A DNA stretch of 64,000 nt from positions 177,735 through 241,734 of the forward strand of contig JAKUCV010003091.1 of assembly GCA_028386065.3 (NCBI GenBank). Reading direction: 5' to 3'. The translations under genes were made by a program, and so were the position numbers. Source of the DNA: Turnera subulata (Eukaryota; Streptophyta; Magnoliopsida; Malpighiales; Passifloraceae). Numbering within the stretch: the stretch's first letter is position 1; every line of letters starts with the position of its first letter. The notes beneath the pieces are model-generated. The model had not been told where the DNA came from. It did not search any database and worked only from the letters and a program-made list of their open reading frames with translations. Positions 32,290-45,523 of the stretch are shown here, piece after piece.

Positions 32290-34710
32290 CCCTTAGATGT
32301 CATTGTGTTGATGGGTAGAATATGCTTTTGGGGATACTGCCTCATTAAAAACCTTACCAAGAAAAACCTAGTGGGATAAAAACTTGGTGAAGGGAAAAAG
32401 AGTGCAGTGCGTATTCTACTTCCCCTCATTTTGGCCTCCATTGATTGCTTGAGGTCGTTGCACGCCAAACGCCCTTGTCATCTTGCTTTCGTAGTCCCAA
32501 TGATATTGCAATATCATGTGTAAAGTTGTAGTTGATGTCCGTCTGTGCTTTATGTGGACTAAATAAGGGATCTACATCTGAAAAAATCAATCATACTCTC
32601 TTTCGGGTTTATAGGATTACATATTGTTATTTCCCGAAGATAAGAGCAAATACATATCTTGCCAATAGGCTTAAGTCAAAAGCTTCAGGCTTTATTTTCT
32701 TAGCAATGCATATTGCACTTCAACTAGGGTACTCTAGGACCAATCTAATAGCACGGTATTTGGAAGCTTCTTCGGGAGTTCCAATCATAAATAAGTTTAT
32801 CCATACTCAAAATGATTTAAATTATGTAAAGATCAATTCAGTTCTATTTTGTAATTTCCCAGGAATTAGTTGCTTCAGGCAACTTGGATCCTTCAGGGAT
32901 CTTCATGTATATATCATGACTTATGGATCCATAATAATAGGCTGTAATAGCATTCATTAGATGCATTTCTAATACTTTTCATATATTGCCAGACTTACCA
33001 AATAATTGCATCCACCACAGGGGAGCATATCTCCTCATAATGAATATCTGGTCGTTTGGGTAAAAACTTTGTGCCACAAACCGTGCTTTATATCTCATTA
33101 TTTACTTCTTTCCGCACAAATACCCTTTTATGACCAATTGAATTTTACACCTTCTAGTGTACGAACTACAGGCCCGGAAATTTCTCGCTTCATGCGAGTC
33201 TAACACAGCCTTTAATCATGTTTCTCTATTTTGGCTAATCATACTGCGCCTACATTCGCCAAATGTAGGTTCATGATCCTCATTTTATTTAGCGCTATAT
33301 TATAAATAAAAATTGTATTCCGTCGATGGTTATTTCACGTCGGTTCCATCTTATTTCTGACACTGTGATTGAGATCTCATCATGCTCATTTATTTCAGGT
33401 ACCTGAGTTACTTCTGGAACTTTATCAATTTGTGTCAGAAAACCTCTTCTGGAGGATTTTCCTCTACATGAGGACTTTTAATTCAAACCTCTACTGGAGG
33501 CCAATGTCCGCTTCTCTTCTCATGAGGGAGTAGGGGGAAACGATGCATGACACCCAGGCAGGCGTGCCCCACCGCTCGTCGTGGCTACAGCCGCAGGCAA
33601 ACTCGATTTTGGGCCACCATCTTATCACTTTGCTCCTTTATTCTCTATCGAGAATTTCTTTTCTTTTGGAACCGAGTATAATCTATAGATTCATTTACAT
33701 ACTTACATTGTTCTTCAGGAACATCGATCTAAACAGGAGCATTTGCAGCTGGTATATGGTCACACTTAATTTAAATGTGTCTGGCAATTGCATATCAATT
33801 TTCCTGCAAATGAATCATCTTTTGAACTTCAGGTTCATACTAAATTATTCGAGGATCAAAAAATAGATATTGATAATTCATTTCAATAATCTTTTGATCC
33901 AGCTGCTTATTACCTCCCCCTGATGTTGGGTAAAACATCAAATTAATGAGCAAATCTTACAATAAATGAATCTTCAATCTCCTATCATAGGTTTCAATTA
34001 CTCTTATAACATATGGAGATTCATACCCAACGTAGATTCCCAATCTTCTTTAAGAGACCATTTTCACAACCCTGTGGTGGAGCATAATATACTAAATAAC
34101 CAATGGTCCGAAGATGGGAGATACTAAGTATGTGACCATTAATCAATTAAATGGGGGGATCTTATAACATCATGTTGGCTTGATGCACTCAAGTGTTGCT
34201 GCATATAAAATACCATTTTCTCAAACAGTAATATTTCATCAATAGTCCTGCAATCAATTGTCAATGTTCCCCCAGATCTGTTTGGGTTTATTTCCAATGA
34301 TATACATTATCCATTGAAGAAATATACTAGCATTATCAAGACATATAGTCTAGTAACATAAGTAGGGACATATACCTGCAAGTGGCTTAATTATTAAATT
34401 AGTGCGCATAATGCCAACTTGCGTTACACAATAGACCATCTAGTCGATGCATCGTAAAAATTACCTAGATGGTTAACACCACGGATTTATCAGTCCGCGT
34501 TTATGTCCCTGAACTATTCTCAAACTTGCTGGTGATACTAGGCCATTCTCATCTTAGGAAGGTCGTATAATAACTTTCACAGCAAACAAACTCATAGAAA
34601 TTCATTGATTGTAAAACTTCTGGTTTTTCAATGAATGATCCAATAAATTTCGTGCATCATTATTGACCCGGGATGGCCCAACCGGTCATGCCAAACAATA
34701 AGTCCATGTA
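32290..34710 (-). pseudogene. Copia integrase-RT remnant of element B
   Basis: Same motif order as in element A at 23400-25800, with independent point changes and small indels. An extra insertion around 33480-33600 (ggaggccaatgtccgcttctc .. region) is absent from A. No frame is intact. Confidence 0.75.
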
Positions 34711-35169
34711 CCAACTTCAAGTTGGTGCCAGCTTCATGCTGGATAACTTAGAAAAATTATTTACCAGCTTCTAACTGGTGCATACTAGCTATAAATTACA
34801 TATCTATCAGCCAACTTTTAGTTGGTCTCAGCTTCAGGCAGTATAAACTTGTGTATTTAAACACTTAAAATTTCTAGCTTCAGGCTAGAGCATTTCAGCT
34901 TCTGGCTTGATATGTTAAGTTTCGATTACTCAACTGCTAGCTTCAGGCTAGCTATATATGTGCCAATTTTAGGCTTATTTCTACCACTCATGTCAAAAAA
35001 GATCAGAATTATTGGACAATAATTAAAGTAGTGGAAAATTTTTCCAAAAGCAAAACCTCGAAGATTGAAAAGCTTTGGAGTTTACTGACAAATAATGCAA
35101 AGTTTTAATTACCGAAAAATCTTCTGGATCTTTTCGGAGACAGAAAAAGGGTCCACATTTGAAAAACTG

Positions 35170-35960
35170 ACACCTAGCTGTCTAATCTCAGACTATAAGA
35201 AGGGGAGGTGGTTGAGACAGAAAGATGCAGAAAACTCAGAAAAATCAACAAGACAAGAAAAATACCTTCCCCAGCTACTGTTTTCTTTGTTGAGGGTGCC
35301 TCTCTAGGAAGAAGAAATAGGTTAGCTTATAGCATGGTGAATGAGCAGCAAGAGGAATTACCGAATGATCTGGCGAGAATTCCTCGCTTAGTGTTTGTTG
35401 ATGAACTATATTCATCTAGGTTCTTTGTAACTCCTATGAAAGAAACATTCTTCTTAGAGGATCAAAGCAATCTAAGGGCTTCCTTTTATGGCTCGGCTAA
35501 TTCTATTATGTTTTTCATATCTAATAGACTGCAGGAATTTCAGCTAGAGCCTTCATGTCAAATTTTAAATCAAAACAGTTATTATCAGGTTTCCATGATG
35601 GCTCGGAGCGTCCCAAGGGTGACTGGGTTACCACCTACATGGCCTAAGGTACGACTTTTACTGTGGAATTGCAGGGGTGTAGCAAGAAGGTCTCAAGACT
35701 TTGTGCGTACCTTAAGGGATTACCTTAAGGGATCTGAAGAATCAGTACAAGCCTAACATGGTACTGATTACTGAGACTTTGTGGCAAGCAGGAGAGAATC
35801 ATGGTGTGATCCCACTTCGTTTTCCTCCAACGAATCGGTTTGAGATACCTGGAGAAAACAACATGGGTGATATGTTGTTCTCCTAGAACGACAGTGTTAG
35901 GGTCAACATTAATGGTGAGCTCAGAGTTTCAGGGTTAAAGTTGAACCCAATAGATAGATT
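35170..35960 (+). pseudogene. LINE fragment inside element B
   Basis: Counterpart of 26230-27020. The 182-aa frame (35208-35756) matches element A's to WNCRGVARRSQDFVRTLRD, then a short duplication of ccttaaggga shifts the frame. Here the endonuclease motif keeps the common WNCRG form where A has WNCKG. Confidence 0.75.
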
Positions 35961-36849
35961 ACTGTTTAAACATATGTGTGAGAACCATTCTTCTTTGAAT
36001 GTTCTCCAGTTATGTATCCGTTTATGCAATAATAATATGCATGTTTGCTATGAGCATTTTCCATTTATTATCTCATTTACGCCCACAGGCACAAATAATT
36101 ATACTGTTTTATTCGCTTCAGGGAATAGATCAGAGTCAATTTATCGGGATCCATAATAATTCATTTTATTACTAGGGGTGTCTGCACTCTTCAAGAGTAT
36201 ATGCTCTTCTAGAGCGTAAATATACGATCTTCTAGATCATATTTAAAACATGCGTTCTTCTTCAGGAACATATTCGAATTTATGCTCTTCTGGAGCGTGT
36301 TAATCTTTTTCTCATTTCGAGATATCATAATATGTTATATTGACATCCACACATATAATTCTCCCCCTGTGGATGTCAATTTGGCATTGTCTTCGAGACT
36401 AATGCTTGAAGCATTATTCTAGAAATAATTATTAAGTACTGAAAAGTAAATAAAATAAATTGCAATGCGTAATAATTTAAACTGAACATAAAATAAATTG
36501 AATGTAAAATGACTTGCGCCTTCAGGGTAAACAAATATAATATCCACCTTCTGGTGGTCGTATATTATCCATCCAACTTCTGGTGGTCGTATAATATCCA
36601 TCTTCTGGTGGTCTTTTTTTTTTTAATTCTCGTTAAAGTATCTGCAGGATCTTTTGATGGTAAGAGTTCCAGTCTTTGTTTTATTTTTCTTTTATTGAGT
36701 CTTCTAGACTCTTTAAATTTAGTCTTCCAGACTATCATCGTTTAAATTCATTTCAAAATTAAATGCCCATAATAAATTTCTTCCGGAAATTTTATGGGGA
36801 CTCCAACATGTAATATAAACATAAGGAATAAAAAAATAAAATAAAATAA

Positions 36850-37060
36850 ATAAATATGGGCCTTTTATTAATTAGCCCAATTAAAAATTAAATAACCGAA
36901 AAATTAAGTGCAAAATAAATAAAGATGGGTCTTTTATTAATTAGCCCAATTAAAAGTAAATAACAGAATATTAAATACGATGGGCCTTATACGAGCCCAA
37001 ACAAAATATAAATGAAAGCGAGAAATTAAAAAATAATGGGCCTTTTCATAGCCCAATAAA
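36850..37060. repeat. Leader array of TGGGC..GCCCA stems
   Basis: Four units of ~50 bp contain tgggcct or tgggtct and, a few bases on, agccca (about 36857, 36927, 36983, 37037), so each can form a TGGGC/GCCCA stem. Element A has three comparable units at 27888-28020. Located between the gag-like region and the captured host fragment. Confidence 0.6.
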
Positions 37061-37839
37061 ACATAAATAAAATATAAAATAAATAAAAACATAACAATAA
37101 AGAATATATATACTTACTCGATAAATCTTTCAGAATATAAATTCTCCACTTTTTTTCTCTCACTTCACACGTTTTATAACAAATCCCACTTACCACACAA
37201 CAGCAAAAAGGTGCAGACAAACTCAGTCTAAACTCACGGGCTGCTTAGCACGAGACCCGTCGTCTCTAGACAACAAGATGTTAAGTTAAACAAACAGTAA
37301 AAACCAGGCTTTGCTTGCAGTTTTGCTACGAAATTGACACATGATTTTGGCGTATTATGCGTCTTTGTTCCTTTTGGCCTCCTTTTTTTTTAAGCAACCA
37401 ATGAACCATTTATTCTACTCCACGAGTTTTCATAAACATAACCAGCTTTTTAAGGAGAAAAATAGGCTATTAATTATTATACTAGTAGTTCATGCCAATT
37501 TTCTTTTCATCGTAGAACGAGAAAGGTTGTAGTAAAAGTAGTAGTAGACGCAGTAGCAATCTTCCAAATGAAACTGTTGCCACAATTACGCCGTTAGTCC
37601 TACGCTGTCGGATCAAATTTAAAAAAGAAAAAGAAGATCCAACAGTACTTGCTTTACCGGCGCATTTTAGAGAAAAACAGAAGATAATTTGCTAATATGA
37701 GCCTCAAAGTGCAAGGTAGATGAAAACGGTGCATTCTAGCAAATATGCCACTAGATACTATAATACACCTAAGAGGAGGTGTATCCTAGCAGGAAACCCG
37801 GGAAAATGCTAACATGCACTAGTAAAACAGAGGAGTGGC

Positions 37840-38250
37840 AATAGGAACTTACTGTAACCGGAGCTAGCAAGGCTGCCATTGGAGACATAGTCATAGATGA
37901 CAAGCTTCTCATCATCTCCCCAGCAAAAAAAAAAAAACCACGAACCTTAACCAAATTTGGGTGCCTTATCTTTGCAATAAACCTCACATGATTCTCAAAG
38001 TCCTTGAACTTCTCTATGCCACTTTCTCCAATCCTCCTCACAGCAAAAGCAGTGCTATCCTCGATTGTTACTGACATAGTTTCTTGTGGTAGTTTCTGCT
38101 CTTTCTTTGCTTGGGTGGCTGTGTCGGTGGTGGTTCATGGTTCCTCCTCTTCCTTTTTTTTTCTTCTTTCTTTTTTTTATTGGTTTGGCTTGTACTGGGT
38201 GTGGGTGTGCTTGCAGAGAACAAAGGGAAGAAGATGATGATGGTATACTG
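37840..38250 (-). pseudogene. Captured LRR-III receptor-like kinase fragment
   Basis: Minus-strand translation gives a basic lysine-rich juxtamembrane-like stretch, then TIEDSTAFAVRRIGESG, EKFKDFENHVRFIAKIRHPN and LVKVRGFF. After a poly-A-associated frame change comes GDDEKLVIYDYVSNGSLA. This matches the start of the kinase domain of LRR-III receptor-like kinases (LEDGTAFAVRRIGE-type). The match ends at SSGY followed by a GTAAGT donor-like site (~37850), so part of an intron seems to have been captured. LRRs, membrane span and the rest of the kinase are missing. Confidence 0.75.
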
Positions 38251-38318
38251 CGTGTGTCTGATAACGTGTTTGTGTTTGTGTTTTCTTGCCCTGGGTAGAT
38301 CATTTCGTGCTGATAGCA

Positions 38319-38532
38319 TGTTAAGAATAACTGGTTTAATTGGGAAACTTTGATGAAGAAAAATTGAGAGGAGAGGATGAAGAAGAAGAGAAGAAATGCA
38401 GAGGGGAACCGAGCTCGTTACTCTCTATACCTTATTTCTTTTTCAGTTACAATATATATATAATAATAATAAATATGTATTTGATATGTATTATAATGAC
38501 ATACATATTCCTATAATACATATTTTATAACA
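38319..38532 (-). repeat. 5' LTR of element B
   Basis: 214 bp, near-identical to 32071-32285. On the minus strand it is followed by tgctatcagcacga, the primer-site-like sequence. Confidence 0.9.
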
Positions 38533-38557
38533 CATATATGTTTCTTTTCTCTTTATT

Positions 38558-38757
38558 GTCTTCCATTTCTAAAAGTTACACGTGCACCTTTGGATTACAC
38601 ACGCTCTTTGAACTCTTTGGATTACATGCGCTCTTTGAGTTCAATAGGTGCATATTTGTCTTCCAGTTCTAAAAGTTACACGCGCACCTTTGGAATACAC
38701 GCGCTCTTTGAACTCTTTGGATTACACGCGCTCTTTGAGTTCAATAGGTGCATATCT
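38558..38757. repeat. Two 100-bp tandem repeats
   Basis: 38558-38657 and 38658-38757 both read gtcttcca.ttctaaaagtt, acctttgga.tacac.cgctc and gagttcaataggtgcatat. Each contains an internal half-repeat around ttggattaca.gcgctcttt. 38760-39230 beyond is AT-rich with no gene seen. Confidence 0.9.
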
Positions 38758-39669
38758 TTTACTGTTTTACATAAATGGGAAGATTACAAACTTTTTCATA
38801 CCTTAAGTTCTTTTATAATTTTTTAATATATAAACCCAATTTTTTTTAGGAATATACACCCAATTTTAATATAACTCACCTCTGAAATAAAATCTTATTA
38901 AATTAGGATAACCAAATAAAAAAAAATATTTTTTCTCATATTCATTTTACACCATGATACGTGGCAAAATTGTTGAGATGATCCGTTTAAATTTAGTAAC
39001 ATATAGGTCAACTTAAGTCATTTATTTCTTTAATTTGGCTAATGTTGGCTTCCTCCTCACAAAGGAGAAAAAAAAACTAAAAAACAACTAATAATTATGA
39101 AAAGAGAGAGAAAAAAGATTTGATTAGATTTATAAAGATGAGAGTGATGACTTATATCAAGAATAAGTATGTGACAAAATATTATTTGATCACTTCCTTG
39201 GTTTTAATATATATTTAAGTAAGTTGACAATTTCGTCCTGGTTTTCTCTCTCTCCTCTCCACACGCTAGGATTTCTGCTAGGGTTTCTCTAGGATTTTTT
39301 GGATCTAGTTAGAGGTGATCATCTAGGTTTTTTCTCTCTCCCATGTGAGTTTTCTCCCCCATCTCTGGTGGTTTTCTCACGTTTTTCTACGTGATTTAGG
39401 ATTTTTTCTTGTTCTCTTCTATCTCTTTTCTTTTGTCCCCTTTGTGTCTCTCTGTGGTTTTCTTCGTGTCGTCGTCTTTTCTTTCCTGTGTCCTTTGTCT
39501 ATTTCGTCAGATTTTGTGTGTATCCTCCCCTTTGTGTTCTATCTTTGTTTTCTTTTGTATTCTGTTTTTTTTTTGTGTTTCCCATTTACAGTGTGCAGGT
39601 TTCCTTTGGGTCTGTGGGGTTCGTTGTCCGGGTGTTTCTCGCTGGTGGTGCACCTCTATTTCCTCTTTG

Positions 39670-40980
39670 AATAGCACGTTTTCATTTCGGTCAAATGAGT
39701 CAGGTTGGGACGGAGGGCCGTGGAAGGAGTTGGAGGTAGCGGATATTCATGGGTTGCCGCCCTCAGAGGAGGATGATGTCCTAGTGTTGGAGGAGTCGGT
39801 TGATACGCAGCAAGGGCACAAGTTCTACTGTATTGTAGGAAAGGTCTTAGGGATGAAACATATTAATCCCCAAGCCTTTGTTAGTTACTGTCATGAGGCG
39901 TGTCTAGAATCCTTTGAAGGGGCTAGAAGCGGAGCAGATGAATAGGAATCTCTTCTTGTTCAAGTTCCTAAGTTGGCGGGATAGACAGGAGGTTCTCGAA
40001 GTGGATAAGCCATGGTTTTTTTAGAAGCAGATGGTAGTGATCAAAGCTATCACAGGAGACGAGGTGCTTTCCCAGATTGATCTTGTAGAAGCTACAGTTT
40101 GGATCTAACTGTTTGATATTCCTCTCAACCAGAGAACGACCCTCAATGTGCAGGGTATTGCAAGTAAAGCGGGTTGCTTTATCTGCTTTTGACGAAAAGG
40201 GGGCATCAGGGTGGGGAAAGTTTGTATCCTAAGGTGGCACTAAATGTTAATAAACCTTTGCACCGGGTGCTGGTCATCTGTAGAGATACAGGTCCACCTA
40301 CTAAAGTTTCCTACAGATATGAGGGTATCCCTAATTTTTGCTATCTTTGTATCTAATCGAGGAGTGCGATCACCGGAGTGAGGAAGCAGATGAAGAGGAA
40401 GTGTTGAAGTTTGGGGAGTGGATGAGAGCTTCCCCTAGAAAGCCATATAGTACCCGTCTAGAAGCTGCTGCAGTCAAATAGACAAGTCGGGAGGAGGATA
40501 GCCAACACAAGGATGGAGGTGGGGGTTCATCGCAAGGAGTTGTTAGAAATCTACAGGCCGATAAGGTTTCACTGGAAGCTCACATGGAAAAGGCCCTGAA
40601 CCTCACTATCTTAACAGAGGGGCTGAGCTCTACTCCAGTAACCTACTCTGTGGGTGCATCAGTTCCTGAATTGCCGTTGGTTGTTAAGGAAGGGAGGAAC
40701 CAAGTTCTTCAGCATCCGGGGGGGATACACCGGTTCCCCAACCGCTTGAAACTCCCTTTTAAAACTAAATGAATTTTGTATTAGGTTCTTCCATTGTTGG
40801 CAGTAAAAGCTTACGTAAGGAGGGGATACGTAGTAAACAGGGAAGGATCCTCGCTGGGCACATTAAACGAGAAGAGCAGCATCTTGTAGCCCTAAGGAGC
40901 AGCCAGGCATCACCAGGTTTTGGGAGCAGTGACTGTGACTCACAATACAGCTTTGGTTGCCGTACAAGGCCAGACTAAGG
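39670..40980 (+). pseudogene. LINE ORF1 (DUF4283 / zinc knuckle) remnant
   Basis: Fragments in different frames follow the plant LINE ORF1 order: KFYCIVGKVLG..NPQAFVS (~39820), NRNLFLFKFLSWRDRQEVLE (~39940), a SQIDLVEATVWI segment (~40070), then the zinc-knuckle-like YEGIPNFCYLC (~40315-40355). The product would be an RNA-binding protein of the retroposition complex. Stops and frame changes abolish it. Confidence 0.7.
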
Positions 40981-41224
40981 AGTCGGCTGATTCTAGTCTC
41001 AAGGTATTGTTAGGAAGGAAATGGAAACGGCGTGCAAGAGTAGGGGTGGAGGAGAGTGTTATTGGAGGGAAGGAAGACACAGGCAAGCGAAAGGCTGGTG
41101 GTCTTGAGGGTGAGGAGATGGAGTAGGAGGGCATTGGGAAGAGAGTGAAGGAGGACAATCTTAAGGATACTCTTACAAATCCGACAGGATTGGCGGAGGC
41201 TAGGGACCAGCCCTGGCAGGCACA

Positions 41225-44200
41225 ATGAAGATCTTTACCTGGAACTGCCGTGGATTGGGAAGTCCACAGGCAGAGAGTAACCTAGTCAAGCTCCTACAGC
41301 TTGACTCCCCGAACATAACTTTCCTTTCGGAGACTAGATTGAAGAATAATGAGTTGAATAGGTTAAATAATCGTTTACGTTATCTCAATTTTCTTGTTGT
41401 TGAGTGTAAAGGAACTGGTAGTGGGTGCAAAGGAGGCCTTGTACTTCTCTGGAAAGATATGTGGGATGTTACATTGATCTCGATGTCTCTCCATCACATT
41501 GATGTGAAGGTTCGTTTTTTAGGAGAGAATGATGTCGAATGGAGGTTCACTGGGGTCTATAAGTGGCCCGAACAACAGAATAAGCATCACACCTGGGAGC
41601 TCTTACGTCATCTGTATGGTCAGTCAACTCTTCCTTGGCTACTCATGGGTGACTTCAATGAAATACTCTATTCCACAGAGAAGGAGGGGGGAAGGGCAAG
41701 AGACTATCGCTGCATGGAACAATTCCGGGATGCCTTACATGCATGTCATCTTAAGAATGTGGACTTTCGGGGTAATCTATTTACATGGGACAATAACCAT
41801 GAAGATGGAACTCGTATACGGGAACGCTTGGATAGGGATGTAGCAAATGAAGCTTGAAGGGGGCTGTTTCCATCTTTTCTTATTATCCATTGCCTCGACA
41901 ATTTTTTGACCATTCCCCATTGCTATTACGTCAAGATTATTGGTCCAGGTGTGAATCCGAGGAGAAAAGCAAACCTTTCAGGTTTGAGAAAATATGGTTG
42001 CACAACCAGAACTTTCGGAAGGAGGTTGAGTCGGCTTGGAATATATCATTGCTAGCATCTTCTCCTTTGCAGATTGACCGGCGATTAGATGTTTGTGCAA
42101 CACAGTTTAAGGCGTGGAATGATGCTCATTTTGGATGTATTAACAAACAGCTAAATAGTTTCGGGCCAAGCTTGACCAACTCCAGGCGCTACCTATCTCC
42201 AATGCCACCAATGAAGAAATCAAGCTGGTTAGTCAGGCGATTAATGATTTGATACGAAAAGAGGAGACAATATGGGCTCAGCGTGCACATGCTAGTTGGT
42301 TGAAGGAAGGTGATCGCAACACTAACTATTTTCATGGCAAGGCCTCCCAGAGAAAGAAGAGAAATTGCATCAAAAGAATCCACGACATCTCTGGACAGTG
42401 GCAATCTCGGCCAAATGTTGTCGAAGCGGTGTTAGTAGATTACTTTCATGATCTCTTCTCAACCAGTGGTAGTACAGGGACTGAGAGGGTGTTGGAGTGT
42501 GTGTCGAGGACTGTGACTGAGGCAATGAATGATGAGCTCACTGGAGAGTACACACAGGAGGAAATAGAGATCGCCCTCAAACAGATGCATCCCACGAAAG
42601 CACCCAGCCCGGATGGAATGCCAGCACTCTTCTATCAACAGTTTTGGGATATCCTAGGTAACAGTATTAGTAGTTTAATTCTTTCCTTTCTAAGAAGTAA
42701 TAGTAGTTTTTCTTTTTTCAATTCTACTTTTATTACTCTTATTCCTAAAGTCTCTAACCCATCTTCTTGTTCACAATACCGACCAATTAATCTGTGTAAT
42801 ATTTTCTACAAGATCATTGCTAAAGTTCTTGCTAATTGGTTAAAAGTTATTCTCCCATCTATCATCAACCTAAACCAAAGTGCTTTCGTTTGTGGTCGTT
42901 TAATCACTGATAATGCTTTATTAGCCTTTGAGATATTTCATTGCATGCAAAAAAAGTGTCGGGGTAGGAGAGGTATTCTAGGACATAAAATGGACATGAG
43001 TAAAGCTTACGACAGAGCAGAGTGGTCTTTTCTTGAACAAATTATGCATAAGCTGGGCTTGTGTGACCAATGGATATCTTTGATTATGAACTGTGTCACA
43101 TCTGTTTTATATTCTATCTTAGTTAATGGTACACCAAGTTTCAGTTTCAAGCCTACTCGAGGGCTACGCCAGGGCAATCCACTCTCTCCATATCTCTTTC
43201 TAATATGTGCAGAAGCTTTCTCAGCCCTTATTAAAGATGCAGAGACCAGGGGTCTTATCCATGGTGTACAGGTTGTAAGAGGATCCCCCTTATCAGCCAT
43301 CGCTTTTTTGCAGATGATTGCCTACTCTTCACGCGAGCCAACACTGGTGAGGTGGAGACTGTGGTTTGAATCATTCGAGAATATGAGGAGGCATTAGGAC
43401 AACGCACTAACATTGAAAAATCGGAGTTCTCCCTAAGCCGAAATGTAGAAGAACAATTTGTTATCCAGGTCCAAGAGAGGATAGGAATTAAGGCAGTGGA
43501 ACAATTTAAGAAGTATCTAGGACTCCCTAATATGGTGGATAGATCTTAGAAAGTCATCTTTAGCTCGATTCAAGATCGGGTGTGCAAAAAGCTGAGTGGG
43601 TCGAAGGAAACAACTTTATCAAGGGCAGGAAAAGAAGTATTGATTAAGTCTGTGGTTCAGAGCATCCCTACCTACATTATGAGCAGTTTTCTGCTTCTTC
43701 AAAGTACTTGTGATGGGATGGAACAAGGCATACAGAAGTTTTGGTGGGGGCATGAAGATGGGAAGAAGGGATTGTGCTGAATTGCTTGGGATAAGTTGTG
43801 TATGACGAAGAGTTTGGGTGGTCTGGGTTTTCGTAAAATTGGCAAAATTCAATTTGGCCGTGCTTCCAAAACAAGCCTGGCGTCTCCAGAACGAACCCGA
43901 CTCCCTCCTAGCCCAAATTCTGAAGGCAAAGTATTATAGGCGTAGTGACTTTATGCATGCTCGTTTTGGATACCGACCCAGCTACACATGGAGGAGTATC
44001 ATCACTGTAAGAGAGGCCATTCAAGGAGGACTGAAATAGATCGTGGGTAATGGGACCAGTATTTAGGTATGGAAGGATAAATGGGTAGATGATGCTGCCT
44101 TGGTTACTGTGCTTAGTAATGGAGCATCTCTAGATGCTACAGCCCGTGTGTGCGATTTGATTGACATAGACCTAAGGGGATGGAAGACAGAGTTGGTGCG

Positions 44201-45338
44201 CAATCTGGTGGGTAGGCAACATGAAACAGCCATATGCAGCATACCAATAAGCTATCGTCTTCTAGCTGACAGAATTTTTTTGCAATACACGAAGGATGGT
44301 GCCTATACGGTTCGCAGTGGTTATCACTTTGTTATGACACATTCTAGTGTGGGGAGTCCACATGCCTCTACTGCTCTATCTTCTTGGTGGAAATGGATTT
44401 GGGCTTTGAAAATTCCATCCAAGATTCTTATTTTCCGGTGGAGGCTTAGCCACAATGCTCTTGCTACTCGAAAAAACCTGATCATAAGCAACATTCAAGT
44501 TGACGGTTCCTGTCCATTATGTGCAACTTCTGCGAAAACTGGTCTCCACTTGTTCAAGGATTGTTCGTGGTCTAACTCCGTATCGTAAGCATCTACGCTA
44601 TCTCTACTTGCCTCGAATGCCAGCGTTCTACGTACATGGCTAACTGATTTGAAGAACAATCTAGACGAACAGTCTTTTAGCTTGGCGGTGGTGACTATGT
44701 AGGGTATTTGGAAGGCAAGAAACCAAGCAGTTTTCAACAATAAGCTGACCCTAGCACCCACTACTGCAACTCTCGCTTTAACTTGTTATCAAAATTTTGC
44801 TAGAGAGAATATTACTTTATCGTCCAGGAATCATGCCAATCGATCAGTCTCATTTGGGTGGCAGCCACCTGAGCCGGGAATAGTCAAAATAAACATGGAT
44901 GCTGCTTGTCAACCATCGGCAACTGGGTTAGGTGTTGTGGCCCGAGATAACAAAGGAATGGTGATCTTCTGTGGCTATGAACACATAGATAGTTATCTTG
45001 ATCCGTTGGTGGGCGAGGCATTGACAGCTTATAAAGGACTTCAACAAGCACAAGGACGCGGATTGCGATCCATCACCTAGGAATCTAACTGTCTAGTCCT
45101 CATCACACCTGTCAACAGCCGCATCACACCTCAAAACCAGGCGGGTCTCATCATACAAGATATTATTTCTATTAGTGAACATTTTGATGTTTTTCATTGT
45201 TTGCATACTAGAAGGACAACAAATAGAATTGCTCATTTACTTGCTCATGAAGGAATTCGCTCTCCTACAGTCTCTGTGTGGGAAGCGGATCCTCTTCCAT
45301 GCATTGTACACTTTGTAATCGCCGAAGTTTCTAGTTAA
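41225..45338 (+). pseudogene. LINE ORF2: endonuclease, reverse transcriptase, RNase H remnant
   Basis: Domains in order: AP-type endonuclease from 41225 (MKIFTWNCRGLGSPQAES, LSETR, LLMGDFNEIL), with a frame change before DHSPLLLR (~41910). The reverse transcriptase follows (42249-43440; PTKAPSPDGMPALFYQQFW, LIPKV, YRPINLCN, MDMSKAYDRAEW, GLRQGNPLSPYLFLICAE). The catalytic FADD (~43310) lies just after a frame change. A zf-RVT block comes next (~44100-44590; WKWIWALKIPSKILIFRWRL), then RNase H (~44880-45338; KINMDAACQPS, HTRRTTNRIAHLLAHEG). At least six frame changes or stops. Confidence 0.9.
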
Positions 45339-45523
45339 TACTATGATCTTGGTTGGTTCTAAAAAAAATAACTCATTACCTCAGGGAATCCATTGAGCAG
45401 TAATGTAATGAGGAGTTAGGATGAAGCAAAGTAGTGAGATTTATCCATAAATTAAGCTCGTTACGAAACACCTTCTTAATATTATATTTTCTATGCATAC
45501 ATAATATACGGCGTGAACCTAAG

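Larger units (their letters stand above)
32071..38532 (-). mobile_element. Copia element B, carrying an LRR receptor kinase fragment
   Basis: The 6.46-kb element lies within the 5-bp duplication catat (32066-32070, 38533-38537). LTRs are 32071-32285 and 38319-38532 (TGTTAAGAATAACTGG .. TTTTATAACA). The interior from 32286 to about 36780 is colinear with element A: copia RT and integrase remnants, palindrome array 1 (34710-34952), the inverted LINE piece (~35170-35960) and array 2 (36186-36720). The LTR sequence itself differs from A's although both end ATAACA, and the fragment next to the 5' LTR is a receptor kinase instead of a glycosyltransferase. Confidence 0.85.
39235..45368 (+). mobile_element. 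Near full-length decayed LINE (plant L1-type with RNase H)
   Basis: A pyrimidine-rich 5' leader (39235-39670) precedes ORF1-like then ORF2-like coding regions. The element ends ggttggttct plus a poly(A) of eight (45361-45368). No convincing target duplication was found, so the 5' boundary is approximate. It is the most complete LINE in the window. Confidence 0.85.
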
